43,271 nt of DNA from Pseudomonadota bacterium (GTDB taxonomy: Bacteria > Pseudomonadota > Gammaproteobacteria > Arenicellales > UBA868). The position numbers and the translations under genes were made by a program. Every line of letters begins with the position of its first letter. Position 1 is the first letter of the stretch. Positions 18,265-25,425 of this stretch are shown piece after piece. The notes beneath the pieces are model-generated. The model did no database searches and was not told the DNA's origin. It worked only from the letters and a program-made list of their open reading frames with translations. Where the stretch lies: assembly GCA_018672825.1 (NCBI GenBank), contig JABHUE010000160.1, forward strand, positions 1 to 43,271. The letters are read 5' to 3'.

Positions 18265-19269
18265 CTAAATATGATCTGTTTTTATTCCCGGGTACCAAGG
18301 CGATCTGCCTTCTAGTATCCCAGCCTCGGTCACAATTTCAGGTACTCGCTCTTCTTGGCGATAAGCCATAATGTGGACTCCACTAACGCCTTGAATCTCT
18401 CGAACTGCCTGAATCATCTCAATACAGATCTTTACACCTTCTTCTCTTTGGTTTTTAGCGCCCAATAATCTGCGAATAATGTCATCCGGAATGTGCACCC
18501 CTGGAACGTTGTCCCGAATCCATGCCGCGGTTTTAGCAGAAGGCATAGGCCCTACCCCGACCAAGATATAGCAACGTTCTGTAAGCCCCATCTCCCTAAC
18601 CCGATTCATGTAGGTCCGAAAGCGATCAATGTCAAAACAGTATTGCGTTTGAATAAATTGCGCACCCGCAGCTATCTTTTTTTGAAGACGGAGGGGTCGA
18701 TAATCAAGCGGTGGGCCGAAAGGGTTAGCAGCTGCACCCAGAAATACCCTGGGTGGACTACTCAATCGGCGACCACTTAAAAACTGACTCTGGTCGCGCA
18801 TTGAAGTCACCATCTCCAGAAGACTCATACAGTCAAGATCAAAGACTGGCTTGGCGCTCGGCTGGTCTCCGGCTTGCACCCCATCACCCGTTAAACAAAG
18901 AATATTCGCCACACCCATCGCAGCGGCGCCCAATACATCCCCCTGAATAGCGATTCGGTTTCTGTCTCGACAGGACACCTGCATCACCATAGCATAGCCC
19001 TGACGCGTTAATAATGAACACACGCCTACGCTTGACATATGACAATTGGCACCCGATCCGTCCGTGGCATTAATCGCATCAACATGTCCGTCAAAAATAC
19101 GGACCCGTTCATAGACTTCTTCTGGCGCAGCGGAGTCTGGCGGGGCAATTTCTGCGGTTACCGCAAACTTTCCTGCGCGCAGCAAGCGTTCAAGTCGGCC
19201 CGGAGAATCATGGCCTTCGAGCATCGGTAACGGCTGCCCTTCGCTCCCTACCTGTTCAGTTGGCATCAT
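18265..19269 (-). CDS. metF: Methylenetetrahydrofolate reductase
   Basis: This FAD-dependent TIM-barrel enzyme interconverts methylene-THF and methyl-THF. 'GKFAVTAEIAPPDSAAPEEV', 'DAINATDGSGANCHMSSVG', 'ILCLTGDGVQAGDQPSAKPV', 'AGAQFIQTQYCFD' and 'PGVHIPDDIIRRL' are in the usual order. The frame is open to 19326, overlapping the upstream gene. I choose the ATG at 19269 (or the adjacent one at 19266), where translation can couple to the MetV-like stop at 19256. This gives about 334 residues, somewhat longer than E. coli MetF (296). The MetF type paired with a cysteine-rich MetV-like protein is the arrangement known from acetogens and some aerobes. The gene lies 13 bases ahead of the corrinoid methyltransferase. 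Confidence 0.92.
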   Translation of the reverse strand: MMPTEQVGSEGQPLPMLEGHDSPGRLERLLRAGKFAVTAEIAPPDSAAPEEVYERVRIFDGHVDAINATDGSGANCHMSSVGVCSLLTRQGYAMVMQVSCRDRNRIAIQGDVLGAAAMGVANILCLTGDGVQAGDQPSAKPVFDLDCMSLLEMVTSMRDQSQFLSGRRLSSPPRVFLGAAANPFGPPLDYRPLRLQKKIAAGAQFIQTQYCFDIDRFRTYMNRVREMGLTERCYILVGVGPMPSAKTAAWIRDNVPGVHIPDDIIRRLLGAKNQREEGVKICIEMIQAVREIQGVSGVHIMAYRQEERVPEIVTEAGILEGRSPWYPGIKTDHI

Positions 19270-19747
19270 TACTTGTATTTTTGACGCTTGAAAAAAAATT
19301 TTTGTCGCGTTTTTTACGCACCTCACTCAACCACGACGATCGACCCCGAAAGTCGTTAGCGAGTGGAGGTTGGACATGTTGAATACTATTTCCCCCGCGC
19401 ATCTTTTGAGATCCCTCCCAGGCATCTACCCAAACGCATCGCATCTCAGGTTTAACCTCACAATATCCATGCTCGCGGACACCGCCACAAGGGCCGTTGC
19501 GCAACTCTTTTGGACAATTCATTGGGCAAGACATGCCCGTCTGACTTAACACGCAACTTCCACACATATTGCAATCGAACATTGCACTCTTAATTAGTCG
19601 CTCGACACTGCGAACAGGTCTTTCAATCCGGTTATACCCCGCCCAAAGCCAAAGGGGGTGCAACAGCGTTAGCGCACCTTCAACACGTCTGTAGAGCCAC
19701 TCGAGCATCCGAGCATTTCGCACTGACCATTGTCTCACCCGATACAT
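19256..19747 (-). CDS. MetV-like cysteine-rich protein (methylene-THF reductase C-terminal family)
   Basis: A 163-residue protein of the family annotated as methylene-THF reductase C-terminal (PF12225), known as MetV in acetogens, where it forms a complex with MetF. Eight clustered cysteines are seen: Cys59, Cys62, Cys65, Cys74, Cys78, Cys87, Cys96 and Cys104. The family core is 'FDCNMCGSCVLSQTGMSCPM' followed by 'NCPKELRNGPCGG' and 'CEVKPEMRCVW'. These likely bind zinc or an Fe-S cluster. The N-terminal 55 residues are basic and aromatic. The end overlaps the metF start, supporting a MetV-MetF complex. Whether it serves electron transfer or structure is not settled by sequence. Confidence 0.88.
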   Translation of the reverse strand: MYRVRQWSVRNARMLEWLYRRVEGALTLLHPLWLWAGYNRIERPVRSVERLIKSAMFDCNMCGSCVLSQTGMSCPMNCPKELRNGPCGGVREHGYCEVKPEMRCVWVDAWEGSQKMRGGNSIQHVQPPLANDFRGRSSWLSEVRKKRDKNFFSSVKNTSNDAN

Positions 19748-19782
19748 GATTATAGTTTTCTGCTATTTCGGTTAATTCAATG

Positions 19783-20085
19783 CTAGGCGTCTTTGATGCC
19801 TTTGGCCCGAACCAGCGCCAAAAGATCTTCATCAGAGAAACCGGTCTCAAGTTCGTCGGCGCGGGCCTTCACCACCGCTTCGAGATCATCATCGCCACAA
19901 GGCACTGCATCTCTTCGCCACTCACTCATATAGGCGTCCGAGGACCCTTTACCTGCACGCATTGCCGCCCGATCAATAGCGTCCTGAAATCGCTCGCTTA
20001 ATAAAATCTTACTTGTCTCTCGCCCCTTGCGACTCATTACCTGAGAGGGAATATCGCGCCAAAAAACAGTAATTAACTTAGCCAC
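19783..20085 (-). CDS. Small 'virulence factor'-family protein (PF13769-like), function unknown
   Basis: A 100-residue soluble protein beginning 'MAKLITVFWRDIPSQVMSRK'. It belongs to a small family labelled 'virulence factor' in databases, a name with no experimental link to this context. I recognise the family from its repeated occurrence beside DUF1638, corrinoid and methyl-THF genes in marine proteobacteria. It starts with GTG at 20085, preceded by GGAGAG at good spacing. The C-terminal half is acidic ('ELETGFSDEDLLALVRAKGI'). No catalytic motif or membrane segment is evident. It sits between DUF1638 (83-base gap) and the MetV-like gene (35-base gap). Confidence 0.8.
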   Translation of the reverse strand: MAKLITVFWRDIPSQVMSRKGRETSKILLSERFQDAIDRAAMRAGKGSSDAYMSEWRRDAVPCGDDDLEAVVKARADELETGFSDEDLLALVRAKGIKDA

Positions 20086-20168
20086 CTTTAACTCTCCCTT
20101 GCATCGCTCTTAAAAGACCTTGACTCTATCCTTTCAAACCTTTTAACACTTGACTCGTTGAATAAAAC

Positions 20169-20789
20169 CTAGTTAGCAGCGCAATCTGACGCAAACTCTG
20201 ACAGCCCAACTCTTAACTCACCGTAGCCCGTTACCACGTGCTCAAATTCAAGTTCGAGCGTATCCGCCGCGGCTCGGGCTATTGCCAAAAAACGGGGTGT
20301 ATCTGATTGAGACAGATAAATCAATTTCGTGTAATTCGAAAAATACATTTCAAGCAACTCAGGATGATCGCGAATTCCCAACTCAACCATGATGAGTCGC
20401 TCGAAATGCTGCGCTAAAAAATCGGTTAGATAAAAAGTTCCGGGTTCTTGATCAGCACATTTCTCGAATTGATCAGAACCCATGAAGAATTCATAGCAAT
20501 GCGCACCCGGAAGCCGTTCAATGCCCTCTTTCTCAAGCACGCTATCAAGCATCCCACCTGTCCCGCAATCTGCATAAGCCACAAATATAGATCGATACTT
20601 ATCACGAGACTCGTCAATTTTCTGTTTGACCTTGGTTGCAATTTGCTCAGGCCGATTGTGAAGACTGGCCGGTAGACACGCCACGACGAGATGATCCCAC
20701 CCGCTCATTCGCTTAAGGGCGGTGATTTCATGAGCTAATGCGCCACACGCAATCACTAGGCTCGATGCTGAATTCGCTGGCAAGGTCAT
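20169..20789 (-). CDS. DUF1638 family protein
   Basis: A 206-residue soluble protein of unknown biochemical role. Conserved cysteines are Cys15 in 'LVIACGALAHEI', Cys75 in 'VAYADCGTGGMLDSVL' and Cys98 in 'LPGAHCYEFFMG', a pattern that could bind a metal or cofactor. DUF1638 genes occur next to corrinoid methyltransferase systems in methanogens and marine proteobacteria, so a role in corrinoid handling or methyl transfer is the best contextual guess. It is second in the cluster, 98 bases after the corrinoid-protein gene, and a strong hairpin occupies that gap. The start follows the family's usual short N-terminus. Confidence 0.88.
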   Translation of the reverse strand: MTLPANSASSLVIACGALAHEITALKRMSGWDHLVVACLPASLHNRPEQIATKVKQKIDESRDKYRSIFVAYADCGTGGMLDSVLEKEGIERLPGAHCYEFFMGSDQFEKCADQEPGTFYLTDFLAQHFERLIMVELGIRDHPELLEMYFSNYTKLIYLSQSDTPRFLAIARAAADTLELEFEHVVTGYGELRVGLSEFASDCAAN

Positions 20790-20826
20790 AAACGCACTAG
20801 TATTCGTGCTAGTTGGTCGAACAGAA

Positions 20827-20848
20827 CTTGATCCCGCCGGGAATCAAG
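20827..20848 (-). repeat. Strong intercistronic hairpin between the corrinoid-protein and DUF1638 genes
   Basis: The inverted repeat folds into nine consecutive pairs (one G-U) with a four-base CGGC loop. The outer arms are CTTGAT and ATCAAG. No U-tract follows on the minus strand, so it is not a standard terminator. Its position after the first gene of the operon suits mRNA stabilisation or partial attenuation that would make the corrinoid protein more abundant than the downstream enzymes. Confidence 0.55.
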
Positions 20849-20887
20849 CCCTTTCAATAAAAACGTATCAATCTGGTGTAACAACGA

Positions 20888-21589
20888 CTACGCGCGCGCA
20901 GCCCGTTTGTCAGCGATTAACTGCGACGCCGTCTCAACTGCTACTGCAGCATCACGACAGTACGCGTCGGCACCGATTGCGGTACCAAATTCTTCGTTAA
21001 GAGGTGCGCCTCCTACCAACACGATAAAATCTTCTCTAATACCTTGCTCAACCATCGTGTCGATAACGACCTTCATGTAAGGCATAGTCGTCGTTAGAAG
21101 CGCAGACATGCCCACGATATCAGGCTTATGTTTTTCAATTGCCTCTAAATAATTCTCAACCGGGTTATTAATGCCCAGATCAAATACTTCGAATCCAGCA
21201 CCCTCAAGCATCATTCCCACGAGATTTTTACCAATATCGTGAATGTCACCTTTCACTGTGCCGATAACGACTGTCCCTATTGATTCCGCTCCCGTCTCAG
21301 CCAGCAGAGGTCGAAGAATCGCCATTCCGCCTTTCATTGCATTCGCCGCCATCAGCACTTCAGGTACAAAAAGAATGCCATCTCGAAAATCAATCCCGAC
21401 GATCCGCATACCTTCAACAAGTGCGTCCGATAACACCTTGTCCGGACCCCATCCTCGACCCAGGAGAATGTTGGTACCTTCTTCAATTTCCTCCTTTAAC
21501 CCATCATAAAGATCATCGTGCATCTGCTCTACCAACTCTTCGTCAGATAGCGTGCTTAGATCAAGATCGTCAGACTGGTCGTCACTCAT
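20888..21589 (-). CDS. Corrinoid (B12)-binding methyl-carrier protein
   Basis: A 233-residue protein of the MtmC/MtaC/MetH-B12 type. Residues about 20-95 form the helical cap domain ('LVEGMRIVGIDFRDGILFVP'). Residues about 100-225 form the Rossmann-like B12 domain. The cobalt-ligand motif is Asp115-x-His117-x2-Gly120 in 'GDIHDIGKNLV', followed by 'MSALLTTTM' and 'VLVGGAPLN', the S-x-L and GG elements. It would accept the methyl group from the methyl-THF methyltransferase and donate it to an absent acceptor enzyme. The N-terminus is strongly acidic. It is the first gene of the C1 cluster, behind its own leader region, downstream of a terminator that closes the serine operon. Confidence 0.93.
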   Translation of the reverse strand: MSDDQSDDLDLSTLSDEELVEQMHDDLYDGLKEEIEEGTNILLGRGWGPDKVLSDALVEGMRIVGIDFRDGILFVPEVLMAANAMKGGMAILRPLLAETGAESIGTVVIGTVKGDIHDIGKNLVGMMLEGAGFEVFDLGINNPVENYLEAIEKHKPDIVGMSALLTTTMPYMKVVIDTMVEQGIREDFIVLVGGAPLNEEFGTAIGADAYCRDAAVAVETASQLIADKRAARA

Positions 21590-21804
21590 AAAGGCAGTTC
21601 CCTATGTCTAAAAAAACATTATCGATATCGTCAATTCTAATTTTGAAGTTAAAAGATAGTGTTTCACTGGCGACACAGCGTCGTCGCGGGGCGACATCGG
21701 CCTCCTAAAAATGGCAGTCACCAGTTTTCGATCGTCAAACATAAAATGCCGTCACAGGACTTCAAATCGTGGTGGAACCGCCAGACTCGCCCGACCGCGA
21801 AATC
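21590..21804 (-). promoter_or_regulatory. Structured leader and probable promoter of the corrinoid cluster
   Basis: On the minus strand, TTGAAG and TATGTT spaced 16 bases make a plausible sigma-70 promoter (about 21743-21770). Downstream, 21717-21725 and 21666-21674 can pair over nine bases (ACTGGTGAC with GTCGCCAGT, one G-U). They enclose a five-pair hairpin at 21683-21695 (GTCGC-CCC-GCGAC). The middle GCGAC can instead pair with the GTCGC of the outer stem, so two folds compete. A GGAGG lies inside the enclosed region. I do not recognise a known riboswitch class here. Pairing is seen in sequence; regulation is inference. Confidence 0.45.
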
Positions 21805-21836
21805 AAAAAATTGACTCGCTTTGGCCTGGAAGCGAG
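21805..21836 (-). terminator. Intrinsic terminator after the serA-serC-DUF1015 operon
   Basis: On the minus strand, directly after the DUF1015 stop, CTCGCTT and AAGCGAG form a seven-pair stem with an eight-base loop, followed after four bases by six Ts. Position and shape fit a rho-independent terminator and separate the serine operon from the corrinoid cluster. Confidence 0.75.
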
Positions 21837-21839
21837 CAG

Positions 21840-23069
21840 TCAGGACATCTTAAGAAAAAGTCCCGATCGGGGCTTAGGATCAAAGCAGGTTGACTTCGGC
21901 GGCATGACCTCTCCCGCATCGGCAACCGCCATTAACTCTTCCATAGAGGTCGGATAGCAGGCAAAGCCAAGCCGCCATCCCTGCTGCGACCGCTGAATTA
22001 AGCCCGCAAGACCCGAGTCACCCGTCACATAATCAAGCCGGGGGTCTCCCCTCGCATCTTGAATACCCAGAATGGGTGCCAGGAGATAGTCTTGAAGAAA
22101 GCTGACATCCAGACTCTTGACGGGGGATGAACTCTCGGAGTCGGTTCGTCGAGTTAACTGATAAGCATGGTCATCCACCAACATCAAGAATTCTCCCCGA
22201 CGCTGAGGAAGTGACGATTCCTTTGCCGGTACCGGCTCCAACAAGAAATGGGTTTTGATTTGATCTAGTAATTGATCCTCGGTAATCGAACCCAGATCTC
22301 GAACACAACGATTAAATGGTAGAACACGAAGCTGCTCAGCAGGAAACATTACAACGAGTAAATAATCCCATGGCCCATCGCCCTTGCCCTTCGCGTGACA
22401 GTCTGCTGCATAACGCAGTGTTGATGCGGCCCGATGATGCCCATCTGTCAAATAGGTTGCAGCAACATTGCTAAAACCCTCTCTTAATTGCGCAAGTGTG
22501 TCGGCATCTGTGATCTGCCACAGTTTTTGGCGAAGGCCGTCTGGCAAATCAAAATCAAGTAACGGGTCGTCTAAGAAAACTTTATCCACCACGCCATCGA
22601 TATCGACTCTGCTTTTATAAGCCAAGCAGACAGGGCTTGAACTTGCTCCGACATCGTTCAAGTAACTCACAAGACGCAACTCATGCTCCTTGCGGGTCTC
22701 TTCATGTTTTCTGACAACACCAGTGCCATATTCTTTGATCGGAATTTCGGCAACAATTCCCGTTTGCGTGTGGCCATCGATCTCCACTTGATAGACAAAC
22801 ACGCCTTCTTTTTTACATAAAGTGAAAGCCCCGCTGTCATGCAACTTCTGTAGTTCCTCAATATTTTCGGCAGTAATCCGAGACTCCGAAGGGCGCTCGC
22901 CTTCCGGGAAATCATCGGTCGTACGCATCACATTGATGTAATTTTGTGGATGGGTCTGTCGATAGCTCAATCTTTCAGACGAACTCATTGAATCATAAGC
23001 AGGACTGACAACGGTCGTGGCGGCCCCAGCCGACACCAGATAAGGTTTGAAGGCGCGAATTTCAGTCAT
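21840..23069 (-). CDS. DUF1015 family protein
   Basis: A 409-residue soluble protein of a family with no settled function. Conserved features are 'AFKPYLV' at the N-terminus, 'YDSMSSSERLSYRQTHPQNY', Lys121-His122-Glu123 in 'VVRKHEETRKEHELR', and Asp209-Gly-His-His-Arg213 in 'TYLTDGHHRAAST'. The DGHHR motif resembles that of ParB/sulfiredoxin-like enzymes, a fold that includes free-serine kinases, but this is only a motif resemblance. The gene is third in a serA-serC operon, 18 bases after serC, an association found repeatedly in other phyla. A role in serine or phosphoserine metabolism is therefore likely. The operon has no serB phosphatase gene. Confidence 0.85.
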   Translation of the reverse strand: MTEIRAFKPYLVSAGAATTVVSPAYDSMSSSERLSYRQTHPQNYINVMRTTDDFPEGERPSESRITAENIEELQKLHDSGAFTLCKKEGVFVYQVEIDGHTQTGIVAEIPIKEYGTGVVRKHEETRKEHELRLVSYLNDVGASSSPVCLAYKSRVDIDGVVDKVFLDDPLLDFDLPDGLRQKLWQITDADTLAQLREGFSNVAATYLTDGHHRAASTLRYAADCHAKGKGDGPWDYLLVVMFPAEQLRVLPFNRCVRDLGSITEDQLLDQIKTHFLLEPVPAKESSLPQRRGEFLMLVDDHAYQLTRRTDSESSSPVKSLDVSFLQDYLLAPILGIQDARGDPRLDYVTGDSGLAGLIQRSQQGWRLGFACYPTSMEELMAVADAGEVMPPKSTCFDPKPRSGLFLKMS

Positions 23070-23087
23070 TGCTTAAATGCTTATCGA

Positions 23088-24173
23088 CTAAGAATGACTT
23101 GATTTAAAAGCTGCCATGAAGTCAGTCAACGCTCTCACACCATCTGCAGGCATCGCGTTATAAATACTCGCCCGAATCCCTCCGACGCTACGATGCCCTT
23201 TTAAATTTAAAAGTCCGGCTTCGCTCGCTTCAGATATAAAGATTTTTTCCAGGTCTTCACTCGGCAATCTAAAAACAACGTTCATCACCGAGCGTGAGTC
23301 TTCCTCTACGGGGCAGCGATAAAACCCTTCGCTATTATCAATGGACTGGTAAAGATCCGCCGCCTTCTCATTTGCCATGCGCTCAATAACATCTATGCCT
23401 CCTATGTCACGCATCCATTTCAAGACCTTGCCAACCATATAAATTGGAAACACGGGTGGCGTATTGAACATCGAACCTTTATCGGCCTGAATGTTATATC
23501 GTAAATAACGGCCAATGCCCTGATTACAGTCCTGCGCAACGGATTTACGAATGATCACCATCGCCATACCCGCCGGACCCAAGTTCTTTTGAGCACCGCC
23601 ATACACCAAATCAAAACGATCCCATGGAATTCGCCGCGACATATAGTCAGAGGACATATCTCCGATCATCGGCACATCTACTTCAGGCCAATCCGCGAAT
23701 CGAATCCCGCCGATCGTCTCGTTTGATGTGATATGCAGGTAGCGGGTATGTGGCTGAATTTCAATCTCATTTGAAGAGGGCATCCGGGAGAAGTCGCATG
23801 CAGAGCCGTCCCATGCCGAATATGCATCGCCATAAAAACCGGCATCGGTCAACGCACCTTTCGCCCAGGTTCCTGAATTGACGTAACCCCCTTTTCTGCC
23901 TGCTCCCAACAGGTTCATGGGCACCATCGCAAACTGCAATGTCGCTCCGCCCTGTAAAAAGAGCACGTCGAATTCATCAGGCACGCCGTAGACCGAACGT
24001 ACTAAATCAACTGCTTCATCATAAATCGAGACAAAATGCTTGCCCCGATGACTCATCTCGATCAGGGACATTCCAGAATCGTGGTAGTTGACGAACTCGG
24101 CTTGACCCTCCTCGAGAACTGCAAGCGGTAAGGTACAAGGGCCCGCACTAAAATTGTGTACTCTTTGATTCAT
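23088..24173 (-). CDS. serC: Phosphoserine aminotransferase
   Basis: This PLP enzyme converts 3-phosphohydroxypyruvate and glutamate to phosphoserine, and in many bacteria also serves pyridoxal-phosphate synthesis. With the start used here the protein has 361 residues and the PLP lysine is Lys196 in 'LVYGGAQKNLGPAGM'. 'HNFSAGPCTLP', 'LFLQGGATLQFAMVPMN' and 'GGIRASIYNAM' are family marks. An in-frame TTG four codons upstream (24185) is possible, but GGAGG lies between it and the ATG at 24173, which makes the ATG the clear choice. It follows serA after about 20 bases and precedes DUF1015. Confidence 0.95.
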   Translation of the reverse strand: MNQRVHNFSAGPCTLPLAVLEEGQAEFVNYHDSGMSLIEMSHRGKHFVSIYDEAVDLVRSVYGVPDEFDVLFLQGGATLQFAMVPMNLLGAGRKGGYVNSGTWAKGALTDAGFYGDAYSAWDGSACDFSRMPSSNEIEIQPHTRYLHITSNETIGGIRFADWPEVDVPMIGDMSSDYMSRRIPWDRFDLVYGGAQKNLGPAGMAMVIIRKSVAQDCNQGIGRYLRYNIQADKGSMFNTPPVFPIYMVGKVLKWMRDIGGIDVIERMANEKAADLYQSIDNSEGFYRCPVEEDSRSVMNVVFRLPSEDLEKIFISEASEAGLLNLKGHRSVGGIRASIYNAMPADGVRALTDFMAAFKSSHS

Positions 24174-24193
24174 TAACTCCTCCAAATTATTTT

Positions 24194-25174
24194 TTACGCT
24201 TGACCATTTACGCAGTGAAGAATTTTTCCCTCACTAAACGTATTAATTATCTGCAGTACGCCTTCTGATACTGCAGATTGTGCTTGCTCAGTCGAGGCCC
24301 CAATATGATGAGTGCCACAAGTGTTGGGATGACTCGCGAGGGCGGAAGAAAACTCACCTTCGCTGACTGCAGGTTCATCAGCATAAACATCAAGCCCTGC
24401 CCGAATTCCTTTTTCATCCATGGCACTCAATAACGCTGACTCCTCGACCACATCACCACGAGAGGTATTAATTAATACAGTTCCCGGTTTCATATCCGAT
24501 AAAAATTCAGCATTGATCATGCCTTTCGTCTCTGGTGCGCTGGGAACATGAACACTGACAATGTCTGCTTTTCGTAATAACTCGGGCAAAGATGCAATGG
24601 TTTCAATCCCAAGATCTGATAAAGCGGCTTTTGATTCAGCGTTCCTGGAAGGTTTATCTACAACCATGACCTGAATCCCGAAAGCGCGAGCGCGCTCAGC
24701 CACTGATAATCCGATCGCACCGACCCCGATAATTCCAAGCTTTTGCCCCATCAACCCTTTTGCCGCAGCGTATTTTTTCTTTTTCCAATTGCCCGCCCGA
24801 AGGTCGATTACGTTCTCATGAATTCTCCTATCAATCGAGATCATCAATCCCATTGCTAACTCTGCAACCGCGGCAGCATTTTTACCTGGTACGTTACAGA
24901 CAGGAATCGAACGGCTCGCCGCGAACTCCTTATCGATCGTATTCGTGCCGGCACCGGCCCGAATAATGAGTCGTAGGGATTCTCCAGACCGGATCGCATC
25001 CGCGGACACCTTAGTACTCCGAACGACCAAAATTTCACTCTCTCCGATCGCGGCGGGGAGGGTCTCACCCACAAGATCAGGCTGTAAATTACATTCATGA
25101 CCCAACTCATGAAGCTGATCTACACCATCCTGTGGAAACTTATCTGCAAAAAGAATTTTCAACTTTCCTCCCAT
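24194..25174 (-). CDS. serA: D-3-phosphoglycerate dehydrogenase (short form, no ACT domain)
   Basis: An NAD-dependent D-2-hydroxyacid dehydrogenase of 326 residues that commits 3-phosphoglycerate to serine. The Rossmann motif is GIIGVGAIGLSVAERARAFG. The catalytic trio is visible as Arg in 'NTSRGDVVEE', Glu in 'DVYADEPAVSEGE' and His in 'GTHHIGAS'. The feedback-binding ACT domain of long SerA forms is absent. The serC neighbour makes 3-phosphoglycerate the likely substrate. The ATG at 25174 has GAG upstream, but GGAGG inside its first codons precedes a TTG at 25162 that could be the true start. A 251-base gap separates it from livF. Confidence 0.88.
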   Translation of the reverse strand: MGGKLKILFADKFPQDGVDQLHELGHECNLQPDLVGETLPAAIGESEILVVRSTKVSADAIRSGESLRLIIRAGAGTNTIDKEFAASRSIPVCNVPGKNAAAVAELAMGLMISIDRRIHENVIDLRAGNWKKKKYAAAKGLMGQKLGIIGVGAIGLSVAERARAFGIQVMVVDKPSRNAESKAALSDLGIETIASLPELLRKADIVSVHVPSAPETKGMINAEFLSDMKPGTVLINTSRGDVVEESALLSAMDEKGIRAGLDVYADEPAVSEGEFSSALASHPNTCGTHHIGASTEQAQSAVSEGVLQIINTFSEGKILHCVNGQA

Positions 25175-25271
25175 CTGACTCTTTGTATCTGGAATTTTTC
25201 GATCCGTATTCTACGACGATCGCACTCGAAACTCTCGATGAATCTCGAGTTTTTTCAAAAACAAACGACAG

Positions 25272-25287
25272 CGGCGATTTTTCGCCG
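25272..25287 (-). terminator. Possible terminator of the liv operon
   Basis: CGGCGA and TCGCCG form a perfect six-pair stem with a four-base loop in the livF-serA gap. On the minus strand it is followed by CTGTCGTTTGTTTTTG, an imperfect U-rich tract. Acceptable but not strong as an intrinsic terminator. Confidence 0.45.
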
Positions 25288-25425
25288 TGAAAGTCAGAAG
25301 CATTTACTTATGTATTGCACATCTTCTTGCTTATCATTCGCTCGAACACCACGGGGAGTCTGAGTCCCAAATTGCCAAAGACGCAATCGGTACAACTCAA
25401 AGCAATTAATAACTGGAAAAATAGG

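Noticed and set aside
21590-21740. Cobalamin or SAH riboswitch in front of the corrinoid gene
   Set aside because: CCCGC and GCCAGT-like pieces are present, but the conserved order and spacing of the cobalamin B12-box or the SAH core could not be matched. I report only an unclassified structured leader.
25228-25260. Terminator-like inverted repeat (AACTC/GAGTT followed by Ts on the plus strand)
   Set aside because: No plus-strand gene ends nearby, and the stem is interrupted by a GA/GA internal loop. The T-run may be chance in AT-rich promoter DNA of serA.
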